In this document: one piece after another, positions 1 to 7,109 of the stretch | How the letters are laid out: each line of letters begins with the position of its first letter | Numbering within the stretch: the first letter of the stretch is position 1 | NCBI GenBank assembly: GCA_051881615.1 | Contig: JBJEQF010000022.1 | Location: 1-64,000, forward strand | Source: CAMFTQ01 sp051881615 | GTDB taxonomy: Bacteria; Bacillota; Clostridia; Oscillospirales; Acutalibacteraceae | Direction of reading: 5' to 3' | Length of the DNA: 64,000 nt | Notes under the pieces: generated by a model | Seen by the model: the letters and a program-made list of their open reading frames with translations, nothing else | Database searches by the model: none | What the model was told of the DNA's origin: nothing | Made by a program: the position numbers and the translations under genes

Positions 1-375
1 GACGCTATCAACACTGCTATGAAAAACATCTTTGAGCAGCTCGTTTACGGCAGAAGCCAGACAGCTTTCTCAGAGGGCGGTCTGCCAATCGGCGCAGGTC
101 TTGAGGATTTAGGTAAAGGCTTACGCTCACAGGTTGGTACAATGTTCAGCACAAAGGCTAAGGGCGTTCGTTTTATGGAAATGGCAGAGGGCTATGTTTT
201 AAAGACAGCTCTTGACGAAAACAACGAGGTTATTGGCTATCAGTTTGTAAAGCTCGGTAAGATGATGGAGGATATCCGTCACGGTGTAAGCCCCGACGAA
301 GCATACAAGAACAACATCGGTCAGTACGGTCGCTTTGACGGCGCTGCTAAGTACATTGACCCACGTGAAGAATAA
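1..375 (+). CDS. NifU-like iron-sulfur cluster scaffold-type protein, C-terminal part
   Basis: The frame is open from base 1, so this is the 3' part of a gene that begins before the window; 124 residues are visible. The fragment runs from an amphipathic helix (DAINTAMKNIF) through a glycine-rich stretch (SEGGLPIGAGLEDLGKGLRS) to the end YIDPREE. From family memory this matches the C-terminal region of the short NifU/IscU-fold proteins annotated as iron-sulfur cluster assembly scaffold proteins, which are habitually encoded directly before GGGtGRT genes. The cysteine-bearing N-terminal half that would prove the fold is outside the window. It ends 22 bases before the next gene, so the two are almost certainly cotranscribed. 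The role is inferred from the family only; no substrate is known. Confidence 0.7.
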   Translation, partial: DAINTAMKNIFEQLVYGRSQTAFSEGGLPIGAGLEDLGKGLRSQVGTMFSTKAKGVRFMEMAEGYVLKTALDENNEVIGYQFVKLGKMMEDIRHGVSPDEAYKNNIGQYGRFDGAAKYIDPREE

Positions 376-397
376 TTGGTAAGGAGGAAACTTAATT

Positions 398-1402
398 ATG
401 GCTGTTAATTTTGAGAGTAAAGACAGAAGAATGCCTAAAATTGAGAAGTGCCTTGCCGAGTACGGTATTGCAAGTCTTGAAGAGGCAAGAGAGCTTTGCT
501 TAAACGCAGGCTTTGACCCCGACAAAATCGTAAAGGGCGTTCAGCCTATCGCATTTGAGAACGCTTCATGGGCATACACATTAGGCTGTGCCGTTGCTAT
601 CAAGAAAAAGGTTACTAACGCCGCTGACGCTGCCGAAGCTATCGGTATCGGTCTTGAGGCTTTCTGTATTCCGGGTTCTGTTGCAGAGCAGAGAAACGTA
701 GGCTTAGGCCACGGTAACTTAGGCGCAATGCTTTTAAGAGATGAAACAAAGTGCTTTGCATTCTTGGCAGGTCACGAGAGCTTTGCCGCTGCCGAGGGCG
801 CTATCGGTATTGCAAGAAACGCTAACAAGGCAAGAAAAGAGCCTTTAAGAGTTATCTTAAACGGTCTTGGCAAGGACGCAGCTTACATCATTTCAAGAAT
901 CAACGGCTTTACATATGTTGAAACAGATTTCGACTTCTTTACAAGCGAGTTAAAGATTGTAAGAGAGGTTGCTTTCTCTGACGGTGAAAGAGCCGCTGTT
1001 CGCTGCTACGGTGCTAACGACGTTCGCGAGGGCGTTGCTATTATGCAGTATGAGAACGTAGGTGTATCTATCACAGGTAACTCTACTAACCCGACACGCT
1101 TCCAGCACTTGGTTGCAGGCACATACAAGAAGTGGGCTATCGAAAACGGCAAGCAGTACTTCTCGGTTGCTTCAGGCGGCGGTACAGGACGTACACTTCA
1201 CCCTGATAATATGGGCGCAGGTCCTGCTTCCTACGGTCTGACAGACTCTATGGGACGTATGCACGGCGACGCTCAGTTTGCAGGCTCTTCTTCAGTTCCT
1301 GCTCACGTAGAGATGATGGGTCTTATCGGTATGGGCAACAACCCGATGGTAGGCGCAACAGTAGCTTGTGCAGTTGCAGTTTATGAAGGCTTGAATAAGT
1401 AA
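398..1402 (+). CDS. GGGtGRT protein
   Basis: A 334-residue protein that carries the family signature GGGTGRT at residues 260-266, inside a glycine-rich C-terminal segment (SVASGGGTGRTLHPDN). Family members are named after this motif; their biochemical function is not established to my knowledge. No signal peptide or membrane segment is visible, so it should be cytoplasmic. A strong Shine-Dalgarno site (AAGGAGG) sits just before the ATG, 22 bases after the NifU-like gene, which indicates translational as well as transcriptional linkage. The codon choice looks highly optimised and the ribosome site is strong, which suggests a well expressed protein. A terminator follows immediately. Function in metal or redox cofactor handling is an inference from the partner gene. 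Confidence 0.88.
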   Translation: MAVNFESKDRRMPKIEKCLAEYGIASLEEARELCLNAGFDPDKIVKGVQPIAFENASWAYTLGCAVAIKKKVTNAADAAEAIGIGLEAFCIPGSVAEQRNVGLGHGNLGAMLLRDETKCFAFLAGHESFAAAEGAIGIARNANKARKEPLRVILNGLGKDAAYIISRINGFTYVETDFDFFTSELKIVREVAFSDGERAAVRCYGANDVREGVAIMQYENVGVSITGNSTNPTRFQHLVAGTYKKWAIENGKQYFSVASGGGTGRTLHPDNMGAGPASYGLTDSMGRMHGDAQFAGSSSVPAHVEMMGLIGMGNNPMVGATVACAVAVYEGLNK

Positions 1403-1417
1403 TCATAATATAAAGTT

Positions 1418-1452
1418 TTAAGGGAGAGTTTTATGCTCTCCCTTAATTTTTT
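1418..1452 (+). terminator. Rho-independent terminator after the GGGtGRT gene
   Basis: Perfect 9-bp stem AAGGGAGAG/CTCTCCCTT (1420-1428 with 1436-1444), 7-base loop, then AATTTTTT. Confidence 0.85.
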
Positions 1453-1460
1453 GGAATTTT

Positions 1461-1736
1461 TTAAAATAAATCCGAGTGACTTCCTGTTCTGTAAATCATC
1501 AAAACAAGAACCTTGTCTATCACTTCATAAATCAATAACCAATCCGGTTCAATATGACATTCTCTGCAACTGGCATAATTACCTGTCAGACTGTGGTCAC
1601 GATATTTTACATCAAGCTCTTCGCCGTTTGCAATTCTTTCAACTACATAAAACAACTTATCAATATTTTTTCCTTGCTTTTTAGCAAGCTTTAAATCCTT
1701 TTTAAACTGATTAGTAAATCTTATCTCGTATTTCAT
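1461..1736 (-). CDS. yafQ: YafQ-type mRNA interferase toxin
   Basis: 91 residues of the RelE/ParE-fold YafQ family. Diagnostic stretches are the N-terminal YEIRFTNQFKKDLKLAKKQG, the central HSLTGNY, RECHIEPDWLLIY and the C-terminal RTGSHSDLF. In YafQ enzymes the conserved His residues and the final His-Ser-Asp-Leu-Phe segment line the active site for ribosome-dependent mRNA cleavage. The start codon overlaps the stop of the upstream antitoxin by four bases (ATGA), the usual arrangement for translationally coupled toxin-antitoxin pairs. All key residues appear intact, so the toxin is predicted to be active and held in check by the partner. Cytoplasmic. Confidence 0.92.
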   Translation of the reverse strand: MKYEIRFTNQFKKDLKLAKKQGKNIDKLFYVVERIANGEELDVKYRDHSLTGNYASCRECHIEPDWLLIYEVIDKVLVLMIYRTGSHSDLF

Positions 1737-2005
1737 ACATCAAGTGCCGCCCTCAAATCGTCCATATTTGTATAGCCTTTTTCTGATTTGTCAGCGGCAA
1801 TCCGCCTGCCCTCTTCAATTGCCGCCGCAGTTGTGCTGTTGGGGACATTCAGCTTCAGTTCAAACGGAATTCCGTTTTCACGTATAGTTTGTCTTAAAAA
1901 CATATTGACGGCTGTTGTCATATTTAACCCAAGCTCTGCAAAAATTTCTTCTGCCCTTGTCTTTACAGCCTTGTCGGTACGGATATTCAGATTAGTACTT
2001 TCCAT
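1733..2005 (-). CDS. dinJ: RelB/DinJ-family antitoxin
   Basis: 90 residues from the ATG at 2005, chosen over the longer reading because a GGGGG ribosome site lies just upstream and because the protein then opens with the family-typical STNLNIRTDKAVKTRAEEIF. The ribbon-helix-helix DNA-binding half covers roughly residues 1-50 (LGLNMTTAVNMFLRQTI), followed by the toxin-wrapping tail (AAIEEGRRIAADKS). It should neutralise YafQ and repress its own promoter. The promoter upstream carries a small inverted repeat across the -10 box, a plausible operator. First gene of a two-gene operon. Confidence 0.9.
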   Translation of the reverse strand: MESTNLNIRTDKAVKTRAEEIFAELGLNMTTAVNMFLRQTIRENGIPFELKLNVPNSTTAAAIEEGRRIAADKSEKGYTNMDDLRAALDV

Positions 2006-2034
2006 AATCAAACCCCCATTCTTATTATATTCAT

Positions 2035-2063
2035 ATTGTAACACAATACGTGCATATCGTCAA
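2035..2063 (-). promoter_or_regulatory. Promoter and likely operator of the DinJ/YafQ operon
   Basis: On the minus strand TTGACG, 17-base spacer, TACAAT. The inverted repeat ATTGT-AAC-ACAAT (2035-2047) overlaps the -10 box and fits autoregulation by the ribbon-helix-helix antitoxin; the operator role is inference. Confidence 0.75.
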
Positions 2064-2110
2064 TATAATATACGAGTTTTGTCAACTACGCACATTTAAA
2101 AGATATCAAA

Positions 2111-2139
2111 TTGAAAACAACTCCGCTTTATGATATAAT
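2111..2139 (+). promoter_or_regulatory. Sigma-A promoter for the HAD phosphatase gene
   Basis: TTGAAA, 17-base spacer, TATAAT, ending 29 bases before the start codon at 2169. Confidence 0.8.
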
Positions 2140-2168
2140 ATCCATATAAAATGCAAAGGCGGTGCAGT

Positions 2169-2819
2169 ATGATTAAGGGTGCAGTTTTTGATATGGACGG
2201 TCTTATGTTTGACAGCGAAAGGCTGACGTTTGACGCTTGGTACAAGGTCTTAAACGATAACGGCTACCGCTACACCTTCGACATATATAAGCAGACGGTG
2301 GGCAAGCGCACTGTTGAAACAAAAGCATATTACGAAGGTCTGTACGGCGACGGCTTTGATTACAGCTCAATGCGGCAGAAGGCTAACGCAGTTTTCTGGG
2401 ATTACATCGAAAAAAACGGTATGCCGATTAAAAAAGGACTGTTTGAGCTTCTTGATTATTTAAAGGCTAATCACATTAAAATCTCACTTGCAACCTCAAC
2501 ATCAGAGGAAAGCGCAATGCGTATGATAAAATCGGCAGGCGTAGAAGAATACTTTGACGCCTTTGTCTGCGGCAATATGGTAAAAAACGGCAAGCCTCAC
2601 CCCGAGGTTTTTCTGACAGCCGCAGAAAAGCTTTCTTTACCGCCGCAGTCCTGCATAGCCTTAGAGGACAGCATAAACGGAATAAAATCAGCATATACCG
2701 CCAAAATGCTGCCGATAATGGTACCTGATATGCTAAGTCCCACAGAGGAGATTTTGCCGATGCTGTACGCACTTTGTCAGGATTTGTCAGAAGTAATAAA
2801 AAAGATTAACAAAAAATAA
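2169..2819 (+). CDS. HAD-superfamily phosphatase (beta-phosphoglucomutase-like)
   Basis: 216 residues from the ATG at 2169, which has AAGGCGGT in front; a longer in-frame ATG at 2151 lacks a ribosome site. Motif I is FDMDGLMFD near the N-terminus (Asp nucleophile and the acid/base Asp two residues later), motif II is the Thr/Ser in SLATSTSEES, and motifs III/IV are the Lys in KNGKPHPEVF and the acidic pair in CIALEDSINGIKSA. The helical cap between residues 15 and 85 places it in the beta-PGM/GS1-type subgroup, which acts on small phosphorylated sugars or nucleotides. Substrate cannot be told from sequence. It has its own promoter and stands alone. Confidence 0.88.
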   Translation: MIKGAVFDMDGLMFDSERLTFDAWYKVLNDNGYRYTFDIYKQTVGKRTVETKAYYEGLYGDGFDYSSMRQKANAVFWDYIEKNGMPIKKGLFELLDYLKANHIKISLATSTSEESAMRMIKSAGVEEYFDAFVCGNMVKNGKPHPEVFLTAAEKLSLPPQSCIALEDSINGIKSAYTAKMLPIMVPDMLSPTEEILPMLYALCQDLSEVIKKINKK

Positions 2820-2825
2820 TCGCTA

Positions 2826-2854
2826 TTGACATTACAGACAATGCAGAGTATAAT
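2826..2854 (+). promoter_or_regulatory. Sigma-A promoter of the ATPase/2-oxoacid oxidoreductase operon
   Basis: TTGACA, 17-base spacer, TATAAT: both boxes are perfect consensus. It drives the gene at 2915 and, since no terminator is seen before 6246, probably all five genes. Confidence 0.85.
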
Positions 2855-2914
2855 TTCAGGTACGGATAACTATAAATAAATCCGATATTTTTACCAAAAA
2901 CGTCGAGGTGATGT

Positions 2915-3589
2915 ATGTTAAAGCTAAGACGATTTAATATTATTTGCGGTCACTACGGCAGCGGCAAGACAAATCTTGCCCTTAATATGGCGCTCAGGGG
3001 AGCTTTGGAAGGTAAAAAGGTAACCGTTGTTGACCTTGATACGGTAAACCCGTATTTCAGAACAGCCGAATATAAATCGCTTTTGAGCGAGTACGATATA
3101 GAGCTTATCGCCCCGCAGTTTGCGGCAACTAATCTTGATATTCCGTCACTGCCGCCCGAAATCAATTCGATTTTTCTCAAAAACGACAGGTACGTAATTG
3201 TTGATGTCGGCGGTGATGATGCCGGCGCTACTGTGCTTGGGTGCTTTTCTGCAAGGATTAAGAGCATAGACGATTACTCCCTGCTTTATGTTATCAACAA
3301 ATACCGCCCGCTGACGCAGACCGGCGCAGAGGCTGACGAAATATTAAAGGAAATCGAAGCGGCTGCAAGGCTAAAGGCTACGGCGATTGTAAACAACTCA
3401 CATTTGCAGGGTATTACAACGAGCGAAGACATACTGTCCTCGCTTGAATATGCCGACAATGTATCGGCACTTACAGCTCTGCCGATAGAAGCAACAGTTG
3501 TTCCCGATTTTTTGGAGCAGGAGCTTAAAGACAAAGTCAATAATTTGTATCCGGTAAAAATTATCGTAAAGCCTCCCTGGGCAAATTAA
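2915..3589 (+). CDS. P-loop ATPase (MinD/CobQ-like)
   Basis: 224 residues. The Walker A motif GHYGSGKT lies at residues 12-19, followed by the SIMIBI-type VVDLDTVNPYF, and a Walker B-like segment is VIVDVGGDDAG around residue 95. It lacks the extra signature lysine of deviant-Walker ParA/MinD proteins, so a chromosome or septum positioning role is unlikely. A Shine-Dalgarno GAGGTGA precedes the ATG. It is the first gene of the operon encoding the ferredoxin-dependent 2-oxoacid oxidoreductase and stands about 40 bases before the ferredoxin-subunit gene. A role in maturation or metallocluster loading of that enzyme is suggested only by this context; homologues are usually annotated generically. 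Confidence 0.75.
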   Translation: MLKLRRFNIICGHYGSGKTNLALNMALRGALEGKKVTVVDLDTVNPYFRTAEYKSLLSEYDIELIAPQFAATNLDIPSLPPEINSIFLKNDRYVIVDVGGDDAGATVLGCFSARIKSIDDYSLLYVINKYRPLTQTGAEADEILKEIEAAARLKATAIVNNSHLQGITTSEDILSSLEYADNVSALTALPIEATVVPDFLEQELKDKVNNLYPVKIIVKPPWAN

Positions 3590-3628
3590 AGTCACTGTGA
3601 CAGCAAAAAGGAAGTGATTTTTACAAAA

Positions 3629-3835
3629 ATGGCTAAAATTACTATTAACGAAGAAAGATGCAAGGGCTGTGGATTGTGTGTAAATTCGTGCCCTAAAAAA
3701 ATCATCGCTCTTTCAGAGCAAAAGTTTAACAGCAAGGGTTATCATCCGGCAGAGCTTGTAAAGCCTGACGAGTGCATCGGCTGTAAGTCGTGCGCTGTTA
3801 TGTGCCCCGATGTCGCAATCACGGTATTGAAATAA
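3629..3835 (+). CDS. 2-oxoacid:ferredoxin oxidoreductase, delta (2x[4Fe-4S] ferredoxin) subunit
   Basis: 68 residues from the ATG at 3629; the upstream in-frame GTG at 3614 overlaps the ribosome site and is less likely. Two complete four-cysteine clusters are visible: Cys11, 14, 17, 21 and Cys49, 52, 55, 59, the latter in CIGCKSCAVMCP. Each set ligates a [4Fe-4S] centre that carries electrons from the thiamine site to external ferredoxin. It is the small subunit of a four-subunit Kor/Vor enzyme whose other subunits follow in the order alpha, beta, gamma. Cytoplasmic. Confidence 0.88.
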   Translation: MAKITINEERCKGCGLCVNSCPKKIIALSEQKFNSKGYHPAELVKPDECIGCKSCAVMCPDVAITVLK

Positions 3836-3884
3836 CAGTTTAAAACGAATGCGATTTTTTGAACGAGAAAGGATTGTTCATAAA

Positions 3885-4946
3885 ATGTCAGAAAAAATTT
3901 TGATGAAGGGTAACGAAGCCTTGGGCGAGGCTGCTATTCAGGCCGGCTGCCGCCACTTTTTCGGCTACCCTATCACTCCCCAGACAGAGCTTGCCGCCTA
4001 TATGTCAAAGAAAATGCCGAAAATCGGCGGAACATATCTGCAGGCAGAGTCTGAAATCGCCGCAATAAATATGGTGCTCGGTGCTGCCTCGGCAGGTGTG
4101 AGAGCTATGACCTCATCGTCCTCACCCGGTATCAGTCTTAAAACAGAGGGCATTTCTTATATTGCCGGCTCAGACGTTCCGGCGCTTATCATAAACGTTC
4201 AGCGAGGAGGTCCCGGCCTAGGCGGTATTCAGCCGTCACAGTCAGACTACTGGCAGGCAACAAGAGCCGCAGGTCACGGCGACTTTCATCTCCTTGTTTA
4301 CGCACCGTCAACCGTTCAGGAAATGGTAGACCTTGTTTTTCTTGCATTTGACAAGGGCGACGAGTACAGAATGCCTGCGATGATTTTAGCAGACGGTATG
4401 CTCGGTCAGATGATGGAGCCTGTTGAATTTAAGGAAAGAGAGCAAAAAGCACCCATCGAAAAGCCTTGGGCAGTAAACGGTCACAAAAACAAAAGACCGC
4501 ACAACATTATAAACTCACTTTACCTTGACCCCCACGAGCTTGAAGATTTAAACATCAAGCGTTTTGAAAAGTACAAAAGAGTAATTGAAAACGAGCAGAA
4601 ATCAGTTGAATATATGACTGATGACGCAGAATACATCGTTGTAGCCTTCGGTGCTTCGGCAAGAGTTGCGCACAGTGCAGTAGATATGGCAAGAGAGCAG
4701 GGCATTAAGGTCGGACTTTTCAGACCTGTTACGCTGTGGCCGTTCCCCGAAAAAGCACTGAAAGCTACTGTAGAAAGCACCAAAAAGTACCTTTGCGTTG
4801 AGATGTCTATGGGACAGATGATAGACGACGTAAAGCTTGCCGTAGAGTGCAGACGTCCTGTTGAGTTCTTCGGCAGAACAGGCGGAGTTATCCCCACCGT
4901 TGACGAGGTATTCGGTGCAATTAAAAACTTAGGAGGCGGCAACTGA
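3885..4946 (+). CDS. vorB: 2-oxoacid:ferredoxin oxidoreductase, alpha subunit (VorB-like)
   Basis: 353 residues from the ATG at 3885, preceded by AGAAAGGA. The pyrimidine-binding domain opens with GNEALGEAAIQAGCRHFFGY and the conserved YPITPQTELAAYM; the segment ESEIAAINMVLGA and the SSSPGISLKTEGI loop are typical of the PFOR/KOR alpha fold, and the C-terminal domain II includes FRPVTLWPFP. Family members annotated VorB oxidise branched-chain 2-oxoacids such as 3-methyl-2-oxobutanoate to acyl-CoA with ferredoxin as acceptor. Substrate could instead be 2-oxoglutarate or an aryl pyruvate; sequence alone does not settle it. The stop overlaps the ATG of the beta subunit by one base. Confidence 0.88.
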   Translation: MSEKILMKGNEALGEAAIQAGCRHFFGYPITPQTELAAYMSKKMPKIGGTYLQAESEIAAINMVLGAASAGVRAMTSSSSPGISLKTEGISYIAGSDVPALIINVQRGGPGLGGIQPSQSDYWQATRAAGHGDFHLLVYAPSTVQEMVDLVFLAFDKGDEYRMPAMILADGMLGQMMEPVEFKEREQKAPIEKPWAVNGHKNKRPHNIINSLYLDPHELEDLNIKRFEKYKRVIENEQKSVEYMTDDAEYIVVAFGASARVAHSAVDMAREQGIKVGLFRPVTLWPFPEKALKATVESTKKYLCVEMSMGQMIDDVKLAVECRRPVEFFGRTGGVIPTVDEVFGAIKNLGGGN

Positions 4947-5701
4947 TGGAAGTAATTTTTAAAAAGCCGCACGCACTTACAGACGTGCCGTTTCACTACT
5001 GCGCAGGCTGTACGCACGGTATTGTGCACAGGCTTGTGGCAGAGGTTATTGACGAGCTTGGCATAGAGGGCAAAACCGTCGGCGTTTCACCTGTCGGCTG
5101 TGCCGTAATGTGCTATGATTATTTCAACTGCGACGTTATCGAGGCTCCGCACGGCAGAGCGCCTGCTGTTGCAACAGGCATCAAAAGAGCGCTGCCCGAC
5201 AACGTAGTTTTCACATATCAGGGTGACGGCGACCTCGCCGCTATCGGCACAGCCGAAACGGTGCACAGTGCTACAAGAGGCGAAAACATCACCGTTATAT
5301 TTATCAACAACACAATTTACGGTATGACAGGCGGTCAGATGGCGCCGACCTCTCTGCCTAATCAGGTAACGCAGACTACACCCTACGGCAGAGATGTAAA
5401 TACGGCAGGCTATCCGATAAGAGTATGCGAGCTGTTGTCAAACGTTGACGGTGTTGCGCTTGCACAGCGTGTAGCCGTTGACTGCGTAAAGAATGTAAAT
5501 ATCGCAAAGCAGGCAATCAAAAAGGCTTTTCAGAACCAGATTGACAAAAAAGGCTTTTCTATTGTAGAGGTGCTTTCAACCTGTCCTACAAACTGGGGAA
5601 TGTCGCCTGTTGAAGCTTTGCAGTGGCTTCGTGATAATATGATGCCCTACTATCCGCTTGGAGTATATAAGGACGGAGAGAAAGGGGACAGATTAAAATG
5701 A
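4946..5701 (+). CDS. 2-oxoacid:ferredoxin oxidoreductase, beta (thiamine diphosphate) subunit
   Basis: 251 residues. The thiamine diphosphate motif runs from GDGDLAAIGTAETVHSA to IFINNTIYGMTGGQMAPTS, with GDGD and NN as the magnesium/diphosphate ligands. The N-terminal YCAGCTHGIVHRL and the VGCAVMCYDYF segment are typical of this subunit. It decarboxylates the 2-oxoacid on thiamine and passes electrons to the iron-sulfur subunit. The start overlaps the alpha-subunit stop and its own stop region overlaps the gamma start by four bases, so alpha, beta and gamma are translationally coupled. Confidence 0.9.
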   Translation: MEVIFKKPHALTDVPFHYCAGCTHGIVHRLVAEVIDELGIEGKTVGVSPVGCAVMCYDYFNCDVIEAPHGRAPAVATGIKRALPDNVVFTYQGDGDLAAIGTAETVHSATRGENITVIFINNTIYGMTGGQMAPTSLPNQVTQTTPYGRDVNTAGYPIRVCELLSNVDGVALAQRVAVDCVKNVNIAKQAIKKAFQNQIDKKGFSIVEVLSTCPTNWGMSPVEALQWLRDNMMPYYPLGVYKDGEKGDRLK

Positions 5702-6234
5702 GCTTAGATTTAAAGATGATTTTTGCAGGCTTCGGTGGTCAGGGCGTACTTTTTGCCGGCAAGGTTGTAACGTATGCAGGACTTATTGAAGATAAAGAAA
5801 TCACGTGGCTGCCCTCTTACGGTCCAGAAATGCGAGGCGGTACGGCAAACTGCAGCGTCAGTATTTCAGACAAGCCGATAGGCGCACCGAATATATCTAC
5901 ACCGAACGTGCTTGTAGCTATGAATCTACCGTCCTTTGACAAGTTCATTGACCACGTAGCGCCGGGCGGTACCGTTATCGTTGACAGTACGCTTATTCCG
6001 AAAAAGTCGGAGCGTGACGATATAAACGCATTTTATATTCCTGCTTCGGAGTTAGCGGTTAAAAACAATTTACGCGGACTTTCAAACATTATCCTTACAG
6101 GAAAGCTGTTCAAGGAGCTTAACTTCTGCTCCTTTGAAACAATAGAAAAGGCAATCAACAAATGCGTACCGAAAAGCAAAGCCCAGCTGATAGACAAAAA
6201 CTTAGCGGCTGTAAAAATAGGTATGGAGCTGTAA
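5698..6234 (+). CDS. 2-oxoacid:ferredoxin oxidoreductase, gamma subunit
   Basis: 178 residues of the PFOR/KOR gamma domain, recognised by the N-terminal FAGFGGQGVLFAGKVV, the WLPSYGPEMRGGTANCSV segment and NLPSFDKFIDHVAPGGTVIVD. This domain closes over coenzyme A and stabilises the alpha/beta core. The ATG lies inside the end of the beta gene (ATGA overlap). Last gene of the operon; a strong terminator begins twelve bases after the stop. Confidence 0.9.
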   Translation: MSLDLKMIFAGFGGQGVLFAGKVVTYAGLIEDKEITWLPSYGPEMRGGTANCSVSISDKPIGAPNISTPNVLVAMNLPSFDKFIDHVAPGGTVIVDSTLIPKKSERDDINAFYIPASELAVKNNLRGLSNIILTGKLFKELNFCSFETIEKAINKCVPKSKAQLIDKNLAAVKIGMEL

Positions 6235-6245
6235 TTAAAAAATTT

Positions 6246-6290
6246 AAGGCTGTATCAAACTTTCCAAGGTTTGATACAGCCTTTGTTTAA
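6246..6290 (+). terminator. Rho-independent terminator of the oxidoreductase operon
   Basis: 14-bp perfect stem starting AGGCTGTATCAAAC (6247-6260 with 6269-6282), 8-base loop, then TTGTTT. The stem is closely related to the terminator at 13285. Confidence 0.88.
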
Positions 6291-6328
6291 TGAATAATGA
6301 ATGATGAAAAATGAATGATGAATAATTA
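6288..6328 (+). repeat. Short AT-rich direct repeat
   Basis: Two copies of AATGAATGATGAA (6296-6308 and 6310-6322) separated by one base, embedded in a longer run of TGAAT/ATGA units. No coding meaning is seen. It lies directly behind a terminator and is probably a slippage product. Confidence 0.6.
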
Positions 6329-6378
6329 TACGCACCGGACAAGACGTTGCGTTTAAGAGAAGCAAAAATCAACGCTCC

Positions 6379-6957
6379 TTAAAATACATCGTCAGTAGTC
6401 GCAATCTCGTCATCAGCCACAGTCAAATCCTGTTCAGCCTCGACTATAGCCTCATCTGACTGCTCGTCATTCTTTTTGGGAGTGCGGTTCTTTAATATAT
6501 CGCTTATCTTCTCGTTTGCCTGAGCTGCGTCCTGCGCCTTTTTCTCCTCAGTTTCAAACGGAGAGCTTTCGTATTCGTGTTCATTTGAGCAGGCAAGCGT
6601 AATATCCTCAAGGTCGCTCTTGTCAAAGGTCTGCTGAACCATATCTACCTGCTGAACCTCTAAGAGCTGACGGTAACGCTGCTGAGCCTTTTTTATTCTC
6701 TGCTTTGAGCTGTCTATAGCGGCAATAATCTGTTCTCTGTCAGAGAAATCTCCGCCTTGCTCCTTAACCTCGGCATAAAGCTGTTTGCCGAGCGCGATAT
6801 ACGCACGGTTGATAAGCTCACTTTCATTTCTCATAATGATGCGAAGCCTGTTAAGCTGGGCATTGAGCCTGTTTTTTTCAACGATATTTTGTGCAACACC
6901 CGAAATTGTCTGTGCCGCAACAGATACTCCAACCCTTACATTGTCTATAAAAGCCAT
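6379..6957 (-). CDS. Hypothetical coiled-coil protein with acidic tail
   Basis: 192 residues from the ATG at 6957, preceded by AAGGAG; an in-frame GTG nine bases upstream overlaps that site. Residues about 1-30 are mildly hydrophobic (FIDNVRVGVSVAAQTISGVAQ), residues 30-115 are rich in Lys, Arg, Gln and Glu with heptad spacing and read as a long helical or coiled-coil segment (KKAQQRYRQLLEVQQVD), and the last 70 residues are acidic and low complexity. I do not recognise a named family. No signal peptide. It is monocistronic and divergent from the CpXC gene, with about 150 bases between their starts. Confidence 0.65.
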   Translation of the reverse strand: MAFIDNVRVGVSVAAQTISGVAQNIVEKNRLNAQLNRLRIIMRNESELINRAYIALGKQLYAEVKEQGGDFSDREQIIAAIDSSKQRIKKAQQRYRQLLEVQQVDMVQQTFDKSDLEDITLACSNEHEYESSPFETEEKKAQDAAQANEKISDILKNRTPKKNDEQSDEAIVEAEQDLTVADDEIATTDDVF

Positions 6958-7109
6958 AAATGACACTCCTTACAAAACAATATTATAATAGTATTATGAC
7001 AGAAAACAGAAATAAAATCAATAAAAATTTTAAAATAACTTTAATAAAACGCAAATTTGTGATATAATGGTTGAACAACTAAAGCAAATTTATTTCAAAG
7101 GTGATTTTT

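Noticed and set aside
1433..1684. 83-codon plus-strand frame
   Set aside because: It lies inside the yafQ gene on the opposite strand, starts in the terminator, and has no ribosome site.
4520..5029. 169-codon minus-strand frame
   Set aside because: Antisense to the vorB and beta-subunit genes, both clearly coding; composition is that of a shadow frame.
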